Both the position numbers and the translations under genes were made by a program. Source: a virus. From it: a DNA stretch of 64,000 nt. Shown piece by piece: positions 24,539-31,860 of this stretch (within the stretch, counting starts at the first letter, position 1; each line of letters begins with the position of its first letter). The notes under the pieces are model-generated. The model worked only from the letters and a program-made list of their open reading frames with translations. It was not told the DNA's origin and made no database searches. The stretch is from positions 1 through 64,000 of IMG/VR virus record IMGVR_UViG_3300034356_001231; one strand, 5' to 3'.

Positions 24539-24903
24539 GCGAAGAATGGAAAGACGGATACAAACAAGGTTTCCAAGATGGCATGGAAATAGGAAAATTA
24601 TGGAGGGACCAGATGGTCCCTCCACCTTCTGTTGGTCGATTAGACTATGGCGAACAGAAATGTAAAGTCTGTGGAATGTCTTTCACTGATAGTCTTGGTA
24701 GATTGAAACCTATGGGATATGTTTGTTCGCATAACAATTGTCCTAGTAGAATTACTTGTAACACAAGCCAACCATATAATTCTTCATGGTCTACTTCTAT
24801 GGCTGCATCTTTAATAAAAGATCCTGGTCCTAGTGATGGTATGTCTTATGAGGAAATTTATGGTTCAGTAATTTATCAACAAAATAAAAATAAGGAAGAA
24901 TAA
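24535..24903 (+). CDS. Hypothetical zinc-binding protein, 122 aa
   Basis: ATGA overlap with the RNR gene. N-terminal charged helix (WKDGYKQGFQDGMEIGK), then CKVCGMSF and CSHNNCPSRITC, giving a likely four-Cys zinc site. C-terminal Tyr/Ser-rich. Similar small proteins follow nucleotide-metabolism genes in T4-like phages. No function known. Confidence 0.6.
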   Translation: MSEEWKDGYKQGFQDGMEIGKLWRDQMVPPPSVGRLDYGEQKCKVCGMSFTDSLGRLKPMGYVCSHNNCPSRITCNTSQPYNSSWSTSMAASLIKDPGPSDGMSYEEIYGSVIYQQNKNKEE

Positions 24904-25092
24904 ATGAAGGTTGACGCAGAATTATTCGATCTTTGTAGAGAATTTATAAAAGAACATAAAATTGAATGTGCAGAAGACATCTATCAGACAGATAGCGTGT
25001 CTGAATATTCTTTAGAATTTATTGAATCAATCTGTGAATTAATTGGTTATCATGAAGAAGAAGAAATAGAAGACGAAGAATACGAAGATTGA
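24904..25092 (+). CDS. Hypothetical acidic protein, 62 aa
   Basis: Abuts the previous stop. Helical and very acidic, ending EEEEIEDEEYED; such tails occur in small T4-like early proteins that mimic nucleic acid or bind polymerase, but nothing specific can be claimed. Overlaps the next gene's TTG start. Confidence 0.58.
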   Translation: MKVDAELFDLCREFIKEHKIECAEDIYQTDSVSEYSLEFIESICELIGYHEEEEIEDEEYED

Positions 25093-25316
25093 TACGTATT
25101 GATCCTCCTATACCTTTGTTAACACCAAAGGGCAAAGCATTAGCGCATTTTCTTATTGATTATGGGTTTGAGCACGATTTATATTGGGTTTGTTTTCAAG
25201 AAGAAACTGGTGAATGTTGGACTTGGAATAATAAAGATATAAGAGCGCAAAAGAATATTACGGCTGGTAGGATAAATATCCCGAAGGAGATTCGGGATGT
25301 GGACTTACAAAGGTGA
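25089..25316 (+). CDS. Conserved T4-like phage protein, 75 aa (TTG start)
   Basis: No ATG is available: TTG 25089 overlaps the previous stop (TTGA) and gives MIRIDPPIPLLTPKGKALAHFLIDYG, then DLYWVCFQEETGECWTWNN and an ...RAQKNITAGR end. This block pattern is conserved in marine T4-like phages. Function unknown, possibly RNA or protein binding. Confidence 0.7.
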   Translation: MIRIDPPIPLLTPKGKALAHFLIDYGFEHDLYWVCFQEETGECWTWNNKDIRAQKNITAGRINIPKEIRDVDLQR

Positions 25317-25695
25317 AATCTTAGAAGATATACCAGAAGGCTATGTTGGAATGGTTTATATGATCACCAACATAGCCACTAATAAAAAGTATATCGGCAA
25401 AAAGATTTTTCATTTTACTAAAACAAAACAAGTAAAAGGTAAAAAGAAAAGATCTAAAGTTGAAAGCGACTGGAAAAATTATTATGGCTCCAACAAAGAA
25501 CTCAATGAGCATGTGGAGTTGTTTGGAGTCAACAACTTTAAAAGAGAAATTCTGCATCTCTGTGTCAATAAATCTCAAATGTCTTATCTAGAATTACGAG
25601 AACAGATAGATCGTAGAGTATTGGAAACAGAAGAGTATTATAACGAATGGATCTCTGCGAAAGTTCGTAAAACAAAACACTTGACTAATCTATAA
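25297..25695 (+). CDS. GIY-YIG-type putative nuclease, 132 aa
   Basis: AAGGAG ribosome site before ATG 25297. GMVYMITNIATNKKYIGKK is a GIY-YIG core; the SDWKNYYGSN and NFKREILHLCVNKSQMSYLELREQ region (split over two stretches) matches a single-domain GIY-YIG family common in T4-like phages. It lacks a separate DNA-binding tail, unlike the Seg-type homing enzymes here. Could be a repair or recombination nuclease rather than a mobile element. Confidence 0.78.
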   Translation: MWTYKGEILEDIPEGYVGMVYMITNIATNKKYIGKKIFHFTKTKQVKGKKKRSKVESDWKNYYGSNKELNEHVELFGVNNFKREILHLCVNKSQMSYLELREQIDRRVLETEEYYNEWISAKVRKTKHLTNL

Positions 25696-25708
25696 AATAT
25701 AGTATAAT
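25681..25708 (+). promoter_or_regulatory. Host sigma70-type early promoter
   Basis: TTGACT, 16-base spacer, TATAAT, overlapping the last codons of the GIY-YIG gene and reading into the 32-residue gene at 25735. Confidence 0.82.
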
Positions 25709-25734
25709 TGGATTATTAACAATGGAGGTGTTAT

Positions 25735-25833
25735 ATGGCATGGCCACATAAGAATCGTCCTCGTAAGGGACGTAGAAAGATCGGCTCTCAGAAACGTAAG
25801 GCACGTCGCCTAAAGGGTCGTAAGCGTAAGTAA
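25735..25833 (+). CDS. Hyperbasic microprotein, 32 aa
   Basis: ATG 25735 has a near-perfect GGAGGT ribosome site and lies 27 bases after a consensus promoter. The peptide (MAWPHKNRPRKG ... RRLKGRKRK) has 19 Arg/Lys in 32 residues, one His and no acidic residue, and would bind nucleic acid, ribosomes or an acidic host protein. Codons are of the common phage type. Expression signals this strong support a real early host-takeover peptide. Confidence 0.72.
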   Translation: MAWPHKNRPRKGRRKIGSQKRKARRLKGRKRK

Positions 25834-25855
25834 TAAAATTGAAAGGTGAATAAGT

Positions 25856-26143
25856 ATGAATAAGTTTTTCCTAACAGCAGCATTTGTTCTCGGTCTATCT
25901 GGCTCTGCATTTGCTCTGCATACCCACGATGAGACACACAACGGTAAGACTGTTGCTGTTCCTGGCGCAACTAAGAGCAATGGCGTTTACGCTCCAGCAG
26001 CGCAGTATACTCCGCACGGTCTAGTTGTGACTGCTCCTCCAGGCGCTGACGTTGATGTTGATAACGATGGTAGTGATATTTCAATTGATATTACTCCAAA
26101 GGGCAAGCGTGGCCTTCTTGGGCTTGGCGTTCTAGGTCTATAA
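25856..26143 (+). CDS. Secreted small protein, 95 aa
   Basis: Clear Sec signal peptide (MNKFFLTAAFVLGLSGSAFA, cleavage after AFA at about 20). The mature part is Gly/Pro/Asp-rich with an alternating DVDVDNDGSDISIDI stretch and a basic Gly/Leu tail. Exported to the periplasm; possibly receptor- or envelope-modifying. Preceded by AAAGGTG ribosome site. No family recognised. Confidence 0.65.
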   Translation: MNKFFLTAAFVLGLSGSAFALHTHDETHNGKTVAVPGATKSNGVYAPAAQYTPHGLVVTAPPGADVDVDNDGSDISIDITPKGKRGLLGLGVLGL

Positions 26144-26145
26144 CA

Positions 26146-26604
26146 ATGAAAAAGCTGAATCTGAATGAAGTAAAAGAATTCATTGTCAATACATCATTGT
26201 CAACTAAAATTTACATCGGTTCAGATTCAGCACGTCATCGTAAGGGTGATGTTTGGTTTGCTGAATACTGTACTGTTATAGTTGTTCACTATGATGGTAA
26301 ACATGGTTGTAAAGTTTTCGGTGAGTTAGAAACCGAAAGAGATTATGACCAGAGGAAAGACAAACCACGCATGCGTCTCATGAATGAAGTAATGAGAACT
26401 GCGCAGATGTATCTTGAACTTGAAGAAGCTATTGGCGATAGACAAGTTGAAATACATCTGGACATCAACCCTAACGAAAAGCATGGTTCATCATGTGTCA
26501 TTAGTGAAGCAGTAGGTTATATCAAAGGAATGTGTAACGTAGTACCTTTCGTAAAACCAAAAGCATTTGCTGCTTCTATTGCAGCTGATAGGCTGCTCGC
26601 GTAG
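26146..26604 (+). CDS. YkuK-like RNase H-fold protein
   Basis: 152 residues. IYIGSDSARHRKGDVWFAEYC and LDINPNEKHGSS / FVKPKAFAASIAADRL match the YkuK (DUF458) family, predicted RNase H-like nucleases with acidic Asp/Glu in the GSDS and DIN strands. Also found in marine T4-like phages. Substrate unknown. Stop lies in a hairpin just before the tRNA-Met gene. Confidence 0.8.
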   Translation: MKKLNLNEVKEFIVNTSLSTKIYIGSDSARHRKGDVWFAEYCTVIVVHYDGKHGCKVFGELETERDYDQRKDKPRMRLMNEVMRTAQMYLELEEAIGDRQVEIHLDINPNEKHGSSCVISEAVGYIKGMCNVVPFVKPKAFAASIAADRLLA

Positions 26605-26610
26605 CCTATC
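26587..26610 (+). other. Hairpin between YkuK-like gene and tRNA
   Basis: Perfect 8-bp stem GATAGGCT/AGCCTATC with an 8-base loop, spanning the stop codon and ending 2 bases before the tRNA. No T-run, so it may aid tRNA 5' processing or mRNA 3' stability rather than termination. Confidence 0.6.
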
Positions 26611-26612
26611 TT

Positions 26613-26689
26613 GGGGATGTAGAACAATTGGTTAGTTCCCGCTGCTCATAACAGCGTGGTTGCAGGTTCGAGTCCTGCCATCCCTACCA
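26613..26689 (+). tRNA. tRNA with CAT anticodon (Met or Ile2)
   Basis: Full cloverleaf: acceptor GGGGATG/CATCCCT, D-stem GAAC/GTTC, anticodon arm CGCTG-CTCATAA-CAGCG, T-arm GCAGG/CCTGC, discriminator A and encoded CCA. One of three CAT tRNAs in the window. Confidence 0.93.
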
Positions 26690-26707
26690 TTTCCGAAAGG
26701 TTTTATT

Positions 26708-27061
26708 ATGAATTGTTTGATCCCATTTTTGTGCGCATTAGTTATGAATGCGCCAGATAATAATCATAAATCTAAATATATAAATAAACATTACCAGGGT
26801 GGCGGACATAACGCCTCTTGGTATAACGACCGGAGCGGACGGACAGCATCCGGCATGCGTCATCACTATGGTGTTGCGCATAGAACTCTACCATTTGGAA
26901 CAACAGTTTGCATTAGCAATCCTGCAAATGGTAGATCAGTAGAAGCCGTTGTAACCGATAGAGGGCCATTCGTCAGAGGAAGAACTATTGACGTCAATCA
27001 AAACGTGGCTCGTGCCCTTGGTTTCCGAGGAACCGCACATCTAAATTACCATCCGTGTTAA
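26708..27061 (+). CDS. RlpA-like double-psi beta-barrel protein
   Basis: 117 residues from ATG 26708. Short hydrophobic N-terminus (MNCLIPFLCALVMNA) that may act as signal peptide. The RlpA core is clear: ASWYNDRSGRTASG, HRTLPFGTTVCISN, VTDRGPFVRGRTIDVNQ and ARALGF. Bacterial RlpA is a septal lytic transglycosylase; the conserved His (HRTLPFG) and Asp (TDRGPF) are kept. Adjacent to a secreted M15-like peptidase, so the pair may degrade peptidoglycan during lysis. Confidence 0.85.
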   Translation: MNCLIPFLCALVMNAPDNNHKSKYINKHYQGGGHNASWYNDRSGRTASGMRHHYGVAHRTLPFGTTVCISNPANGRSVEAVVTDRGPFVRGRTIDVNQNVARALGFRGTAHLNYHPC

Positions 27062-27097
27062 GGGTCGGTTGCACATAACAGAAAGGTAAATCCCAAA

Positions 27098-27619
27098 ATG
27101 AAGAAGATTATTTTTGCTGCTGTGACAGCAGTAGCTATGCTTGCGATTAGCAGCACAGCTGAAGCACGTCGCTACAGCCAGAATACTCAGTATTCGCAAC
27201 ACGAAGAGGTAGACTTTGATCCCATTGGCTCTCTCTTCGGAGGAAGTAATTGGAGTGTAACACCACAATTCCGATTACATCCAAAACATGCTGTCTATCA
27301 TAACAGCCGTTACCACACTTACTCTCATCATTTTTCTGGCAATATGTCAAGATCAATTGTATCTTATGGTCATATGCTTCAGAATATGGGACTGAGAGTA
27401 TCCGAACATCCAGCATTCGGTGGCGTTCACCATGTTCATCATGGTCATGCGCATTATGCTGGACGTGCGATCGACGTTAATGTTGGTCGTGGCGTATATG
27501 AAGCACATTCCGGCTATGCTCATAAGTTTGATGCTATTGCAGCACGAGCAAGAGCAGCTGGCTATACAGTACTTTGGCGTGTGGCTGGTCATTTCAACCA
27601 CATGCACATTCAGAAGTAA
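27098..27619 (+). CDS. Secreted M15-like peptidase (putative endolysin)
   Basis: 173 residues with signal peptide (MKKIIFAAVTAVAMLAISSTAEA). The C-terminal half has the M15/VanY-type zinc pattern: HAHYAGRAIDVN (H-x6-D) and GHFNHMHIQ (final HxH). Residues 25-110 are Tyr/His/Ser-rich and unassigned. Export through Sec would place it in the periplasm without a holin, as in SAR or Sec-type endolysins. A strong terminator follows. Confidence 0.8.
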   Translation: MKKIIFAAVTAVAMLAISSTAEARRYSQNTQYSQHEEVDFDPIGSLFGGSNWSVTPQFRLHPKHAVYHNSRYHTYSHHFSGNMSRSIVSYGHMLQNMGLRVSEHPAFGGVHHVHHGHAHYAGRAIDVNVGRGVYEAHSGYAHKFDAIAARARAAGYTVLWRVAGHFNHMHIQK

Positions 27620-27628
27620 TATAAGTAT

Positions 27629-27657
27629 AAGGGTGGCAATGTCCGTGCCACCCTTTT
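27629..27657 (+). terminator. Rho-independent terminator
   Basis: 10-bp stem AAGGGTGGCA/TGCCACCCTT, loop ATGTCCG, followed by TTT. Ends the secreted-enzyme unit. Confidence 0.9.
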
Positions 27658-27672
27658 ATCATGGAGGCAAAC

Positions 27673-28239
27673 TTGAACGTAGAAAAAGAGGATAAAAATA
27701 TAGAAATCCCTAACATTGAAGATCATCACTACCTATTATTCAACTCGATTTTTGACGCAAGTTCAACAGGCGAAGCAATAAAATTTATTCTCGCTCGTAA
27801 TCTTATGAAAAAAGATCGCCCAAAATTCATGAAGATGATCATAAATTCTCCAGGCGGCGAAGTCCCTTCAGCCTTTGCGTTAATTGATACGTTAAAAGGT
27901 TCAAAGATTCCGGTGTATACATATGGACTTGGTGAAATTGCTTCTTGTGGTCTACTTACGTTCATGGCGGGAACGAAAGGACATCGTTACATTACTAGAA
28001 ATACCGCAATTCTTTCCCATCAGTTCTCATGGGGAACTATTGGCAAAGAACACGAGTTACATGCATCAGTAAAAGAATTTAATAACACCAGTCAACGTAT
28101 TATAGATCATTATAAAAAATGCACTGGCCAGACTGAAGCGACTATCAAGAAATATCTATTACCACCAGAAGATGTTTGGTTAACGCCCAAGGAGGCAGTG
28201 AAGTATGGTATCGCAGACCAAATTGTGGATTTTTACTGA
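27673..28239 (+). CDS. clpP: ClpP-like serine protease
   Basis: About 188 residues. NSPGGE (substrate-binding strand), S95 in IASCGLL (nucleophile, counted from ATG 27661), H120 in LSHQF and a likely Asp in PPEDVW followed by TPKEAVKYGIADQ identify ClpP. Start: ATG 27661 has no ribosome site and follows the terminator T-run, whereas TTG 27673 sits 5 bases after GGAGG contained in the first codons, so I prefer TTG. In T4-like phages such genes may act in host takeover; no ClpX partner is visible here. Confidence 0.9.
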   Translation: MNVEKEDKNIEIPNIEDHHYLLFNSIFDASSTGEAIKFILARNLMKKDRPKFMKMIINSPGGEVPSAFALIDTLKGSKIPVYTYGLGEIASCGLLTFMAGTKGHRYITRNTAILSHQFSWGTIGKEHELHASVKEFNNTSQRIIDHYKKCTGQTEATIKKYLLPPEDVWLTPKEAVKYGIADQIVDFY

Positions 28240-28444
28240 GTGGGCAGCAACCTTAATACTAATCATTGGCGTTGCTCTTACATCATGGAACATATATCCA
28301 GCTAACATATATATTAGTGCACTAGGTAATTTTTTATGGTTACTTATGGCATTGTATTGGAAAAAGTGGTCTTTGATTGTTATTCAAGTATTCATACTGT
28401 TAATATATACAGGTGGTGTAATTAAAGTTTTTATGGGAGTATAA
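28205..28444 (+). CDS. Small membrane protein, 79 aa
   Basis: Three hydrophobic spans (FTEWAATLILIIGVALTSW, ALGNFLWLLMALYW, SLIVIQVFILLIYTGGV) with a PANI turn. Overlaps clpP by 35 bases. Resembles small membrane proteins of marine T4-like phages; no transport motif is firm. Confidence 0.62.
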   Translation: MVSQTKLWIFTEWAATLILIIGVALTSWNIYPANIYISALGNFLWLLMALYWKKWSLIVIQVFILLIYTGGVIKVFMGV

Positions 28445-28445
28445 T

Positions 28446-29147
28446 ATGGCAATTATTCGTTTTTCTACCGAAGAAGTGTTCGGTACTGATTCTCAAGAAT
28501 ATGAAATCCTAACAAATGCAGTAGCTAAAGTAGGCGATACACCAGGAGCAATCGTTGAGATTGGCACTCGTCGTGGTGGTTCTGCTAAGTTGATTATTGA
28601 TACGCTTGTCGAGAATGGTAACTCTGATCGTTCTATGTTCTGTATTGATCCTTATGGTAATATTGAAATTGAATGCACCAATCTTAATATGACTATGCAC
28701 AATCCAGACCGCCAAATCGATGGCGATAAGATGTCTAAGGAATTGACATCTCCTCAGCGTTTTGATTATGACAACACCATGCGTAATCGCACTATTCCTT
28801 CTCTGTATTTCTATGCATACCAGGCAGGTCTTAACTTTTCTTTCTTTTGTCTAGAAGATCACGAGTTCTTTAAGCGTTATGCTGATGGTGTTCCTGTTTA
28901 TGACGAGTTTAAAAAGTTAGAAAATGAGTATGCATTTGTTTTCTTTGATGGTCCACATGATAATGAAACGCTACACATTGAATGTGACTTTTTCGTAAAG
29001 AGAGCGCCAGTCGGAGCAGTATACGTATTCGACGATATCTGGATGTATGATCACGATGAGATCGTAGAGAATACTTATCTGTTCCCTAATGGTTTTGAGG
29101 TTCTCGAGAAAAGCAAGATCAAGGCTTCCTACGTCAAGACTAAGTAA
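28446..29147 (+). CDS. Class I SAM-dependent methyltransferase-like protein
   Basis: 233 residues. IVEIGTRRGGSAKLIIDTL is the SAM-binding Gly-rich motif, MFCIDPYGN the acidic second strand, VFFDGPHDNET and VYVFDDIWM the later core strands of the Rossmann methyltransferase fold (Methyltransf_24-like). Substrate unknown; sugars or small molecules are usual for this subgroup. Follows the membrane protein by one base. Confidence 0.8.
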   Translation: MAIIRFSTEEVFGTDSQEYEILTNAVAKVGDTPGAIVEIGTRRGGSAKLIIDTLVENGNSDRSMFCIDPYGNIEIECTNLNMTMHNPDRQIDGDKMSKELTSPQRFDYDNTMRNRTIPSLYFYAYQAGLNFSFFCLEDHEFFKRYADGVPVYDEFKKLENEYAFVFFDGPHDNETLHIECDFFVKRAPVGAVYVFDDIWMYDHDEIVENTYLFPNGFEVLEKSKIKASYVKTK

Positions 29148-29164
29148 TATAGATCCTCCAGGAT

Positions 29165-29172
29165 TATAAATA
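29165..29172 (+). promoter_or_regulatory. T4-type late promoter (TATAAATA)
   Basis: Exact octamer 25 bases before ATG 29197, which has a GGAGGA ribosome site. It gives the following nucleotidyltransferase-like gene late timing amid early genes. Confidence 0.83.
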
Positions 29173-29196
29173 ATACATAACAATTCTGGAGGAACC

Positions 29197-29922
29197 ATGC
29201 TAAACTTTGGTAATTATCTATCTGAATTAAAATTGACTCTTCAATATCATGACGAGTTAAATCCTAAGATTTGGAAAACCGAAGATAAGCTAAAACCAGA
29301 AGTTCGACAGGCGCTTCTGAAGTTTGCTTATACTTGGGCAGATTTTGCCAAGATACCAAAGTCAATGATCGATCATGTTATTATGACAGGCGGTAATGCC
29401 AATTATAATTACACTAGCAAATCAGACATTGATGTTCATGTTATGGTTGATCGTTCTAAACTCTTCTCGGATCCTAAATTTGTAGAAGAATATTTACAGG
29501 ACAAAAAATCTTTATGGACTCTTACTCATAATGTAGATGTTTATGGTTATCCTCTTGAACCTTACGCTCAAGATAAGACTCTGAAATATCCCAAGAATCA
29601 AGGAATATACTGTTTAACAAAAGATGAATGGTTACAGAAACCTAGAAAAATTGACTATGATTTCAAAAACGATCATCTTCTGAAACAAAAAGTTTCACAT
29701 TACATGCATGCAATTGATCATATGATCAACACTAAAATGAATGTTGATGCTTTTGAAAATATGAAGTCTCGTTTCAAAAACATGCGTGCTGCTTCTCTGC
29801 AACAATATGGTGAATTTGGTAGAGAGAATCTTCTATTTAAAGAGTTACGTAACCGTGGGTACATAGACAAAATGAATAAATATGAAACATCACTCAAAGA
29901 TAAAGAACTCTCTTTAAAATAG
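29197..29922 (+). CDS. Putative injected nucleotidyltransferase-like protein
   Basis: 241 residues. N-terminus MLNFGNYLSE matches the capsid-targeting/cleavage peptide pattern. VIMTGGNANYNYTSKSDIDVHVMVD is a polymerase-beta-type nucleotidyltransferase signature (GG/GS...DxD), followed by a helical domain. With a dedicated late promoter it is likely packaged and injected. Such minimal nucleotidyltransferases can AMPylate proteins or modify tRNA ends (e.g. MNT, MenT toxins); the substrate here is unknown. Confidence 0.72.
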   Translation: MLNFGNYLSELKLTLQYHDELNPKIWKTEDKLKPEVRQALLKFAYTWADFAKIPKSMIDHVIMTGGNANYNYTSKSDIDVHVMVDRSKLFSDPKFVEEYLQDKKSLWTLTHNVDVYGYPLEPYAQDKTLKYPKNQGIYCLTKDEWLQKPRKIDYDFKNDHLLKQKVSHYMHAIDHMINTKMNVDAFENMKSRFKNMRAASLQQYGEFGRENLLFKELRNRGYIDKMNKYETSLKDKELSLK

Positions 29923-29978
29923 AGCTTTTCTTTTTCTTAAATGTAGTCTATAATAGAGTGTCTTAAATGGAGGTTGTT

Positions 29979-30098
29979 ATGACAATGAGCAGCGAACTAG
30001 AATTTATGGTTGAAACAGATATGATTGAACGGGGATATAATCCTTATAACCCAGAAGAAGTCAATATGTATTGGGAGAGCTATTTCAATGGCCATTGA
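29979..30098 (+). CDS. Hypothetical small protein, 39 aa
   Basis: ATG 29979 follows GGAGG (ATGGAGGTTGTT), preceded by a TATAAT box at 29949 without clear -35. Acidic peptide with GYNPYNPEEVNMYWESY. Overlaps the glutaredoxin start. Confidence 0.5.
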   Translation: MTMSSELEFMVETDMIERGYNPYNPEEVNMYWESYFNGH

Positions 30099-30363
30099 AA
30101 TCTACTCAAAGAACAATTGTTCTTTTTGCGAACAAACTAAAAAAATCCTAAAAATTCATGGTAAAGAATATGTCGAATATAAACTCGACGAAGACTTTAC
30201 ACGCGAGATCCTTCTTTCAAAATTTCCGGAAGCCAAGACATTTCCGGTTATTGTTGTCGATGGTTTTAATATTGGAGGATTCGAACAACTGAAGAAATAT
30301 CTCACAGAAGAAACTTCTGACAACAGAAAGATTCTATTAGAAACCAATTATTATGGAGCTTGA
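30088..30363 (+). CDS. Glutaredoxin
   Basis: 91 residues, thioredoxin fold. Active site NNCSFCEQ (C11-x2-C14), cis-Pro region KTFPVIVVDG and the glutathione-site GGFEQLKKYL. Start ATG 30088 gives the canonical length; the upstream in-frame ATG is unnecessary. Likely reduces the class II ribonucleotide reductase or other phage thiol enzymes, like T4 NrdC. Confidence 0.92.
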   Translation: MAIEIYSKNNCSFCEQTKKILKIHGKEYVEYKLDEDFTREILLSKFPEAKTFPVIVVDGFNIGGFEQLKKYLTEETSDNRKILLETNYYGA

Positions 30364-30365
30364 TT

Positions 30366-30647
30366 GTGGTTAAGTACGTAAGAGACACCTTATTGCAAGA
30401 ACTTCGTAAGAATGTCATGGCTGTTCATTTTACTAAAGTGAATGGTGAAAAGCGTGAAATGCGTTGCACTCTTATGCCAGAACTTCTTCCGCCAAATTAC
30501 GTTACCGAACAATCAGAAGAAAAAGATTTTCATGGCAAGAACCCAGATGTTCTTGCAGTATGGGATGTGATGAAGGGAGGCTGGCGTTCATTTCGCATTG
30601 ACTCCATTGAGTATGTTGAAATGTTAGATCCATATCAATATATGTAG
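30366..30647 (+). CDS. WYL_2/SH3-like small phage protein, 93 aa (GTG start)
   Basis: GTG 30366 lies 9 bases after GGAG; the alternative TTG 30360 overlaps the glutaredoxin stop. FTKVNGEKREMRCTLMPELLP, VLAVWDVMKGGWRSFRIDSIEYV match the WYL_2 (DUF2693) Sm-like barrel found in T4-like phages. Presumed nucleic-acid or regulatory binding; no catalysis. Confidence 0.75.
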   Translation: MVKYVRDTLLQELRKNVMAVHFTKVNGEKREMRCTLMPELLPPNYVTEQSEEKDFHGKNPDVLAVWDVMKGGWRSFRIDSIEYVEMLDPYQYM

Positions 30648-30656
30648 GAGAAACTA

Positions 30657-31019
30657 ATGAACGAAAAGACTTATTGGGGGCATCATCTTATAATTAATGC
30701 AGGTGAATGTAACCATCAAACAATCACAGATTACAATACGATTTATCAGTTTGCCAAACAGTTGGTAGAGCAGATTGATATGGTCGCATATGGCGAACCA
30801 CAGATTGTTAAGTTTGGGCACGGAGATAAGCAAGGTTATACCTTAGTTCAGCTTATTGAAACTAGTAATATTTGTGCACATTTTGTCGACGAAACTAATG
30901 ATGCCTACATTGATGTCTTTTCTTGTAAGCCATTTGATGAAAAGGTTGTTATCAATCTAGTTAGAACATTCTTTGAAGCAAAGAAATTCGATACGATGTT
31001 TATTGACAGACAAGCGTGA
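30657..31019 (+). CDS. speD: S-adenosylmethionine decarboxylase-like protein
   Basis: 120 residues of the SpeD/SpeH fold. GYTLVQLIETSNICAHFVDETN and AYIDVFSCKPFD align with the autoprocessing region of bacterial AdoMet decarboxylase (ESH...H...C). The pyruvoyl-forming Ser, the later His and the Cys appear kept, but the His right after Ser is Asn here. Would make decarboxylated SAM for spermidine synthesis; phage copies are known in marine T4-like phages. Whether it self-cleaves is untested. Confidence 0.8.
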   Translation: MNEKTYWGHHLIINAGECNHQTITDYNTIYQFAKQLVEQIDMVAYGEPQIVKFGHGDKQGYTLVQLIETSNICAHFVDETNDAYIDVFSCKPFDEKVVINLVRTFFEAKKFDTMFIDRQA

Positions 31020-31026
31020 GGATTAT

Positions 31027-31860
31027 ATGGTCGATATGATTTGGTCTGATTTCGATCCGGAATCAGAATATTCAATTAAGCAACGTGAAGCTAAAGCAAT
31101 AAATGGGCCAGATTATTGGCCAACTATGCGGGAAGTGTTCAAGCATGATTGTGCTACACTCCCGCTCAATCGTTTTAGATTGTGGGCTTCGTGTCACAAT
31201 GTTCCTTTTATTACACAGTATAGAACTTCTCGTTTTGTAGGCGAAGCATTCTATCATGCTGCTCGTGATGCAGAAATCGCAGAAGCTCTTGAAGAAAATT
31301 GGATTGGCGCTCCTGAACATATTCGTCCAGCCCTTAAAGTTACCTCTGACTTCGACACTTCTATGCAGCGTATTCAAGATATAGCTCATTTGTGTATTAC
31401 TGGATTTGCGAAGAAACTGAAAGACATGGAATCAATCGTTGAGATTGGTGCAGGTTATGGAGACATGTGTTCAGTTGTTCATGCTTTAGGATTCAAAGGT
31501 AAGTATACCATTGTTGATATTCCAGAGACTCAACCTATTCAGGCGCACTATCTTGGTAAGCAAGGTATAACTCCGGAGTGGTCATTCGAAGACGATAATG
31601 TAACACATTCTGATCTTGTTATTGCTACTTGGTCGTTGTCAGAAACACCAGTAGAATATCGTAATGTATTAATGCCAAAGATTGACAAATCTAAAAATTG
31701 GCTTATACTAGCACAGTCAGAAGTATTTGGTTTGAAAGTTAATGACGATTACTTCAACAATTTCTTCCTAGATAAGGAAGTGGAAAAGATTCCGTTGATC
31801 AGTAATGGTCTTGACGTTTGGGATGGAGGAAATATGTATTATGTTGTACGGAGCGAATAA
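31027..31860 (+). CDS. Putative sugar O-methyltransferase
   Basis: 277 residues from ATG 31027 (GAGG site). After a helical N-terminal domain, VEIGAGYGDMCSVVHALGF is the SAM-binding motif and YTIVDIPETQPIQAHYL the second strand; LVIATWSLSETP and WLILAQSEVFG complete the fold. The IPE-x-Q-x-x-Q-x-x-Y-L pattern is typical of methyltransferases acting on nucleotide sugars or LPS sugars, which fits the heptose operon that starts immediately downstream (19-base overlap). Confidence 0.8.
   Translation: MVDMIWSDFDPESEYSIKQREAKAINGPDYWPTMREVFKHDCATLPLNRFRLWASCHNVPFITQYRTSRFVGEAFYHAARDAEIAEALEENWIGAPEHIRPALKVTSDFDTSMQRIQDIAHLCITGFAKKLKDMESIVEIGAGYGDMCSVVHALGFKGKYTIVDIPETQPIQAHYLGKQGITPEWSFEDDNVTHSDLVIATWSLSETPVEYRNVLMPKIDKSKNWLILAQSEVFGLKVNDDYFNNFFLDKEVEKIPLISNGLDVWDGGNMYYVVRSE

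Noticed and set aside
29920-29955. TATAAT box and weak hairpin before the 39-residue gene at 29979
   Set aside because: No -35 element at proper spacing and only a 4-bp stem; neither promoter nor terminator can be supported.
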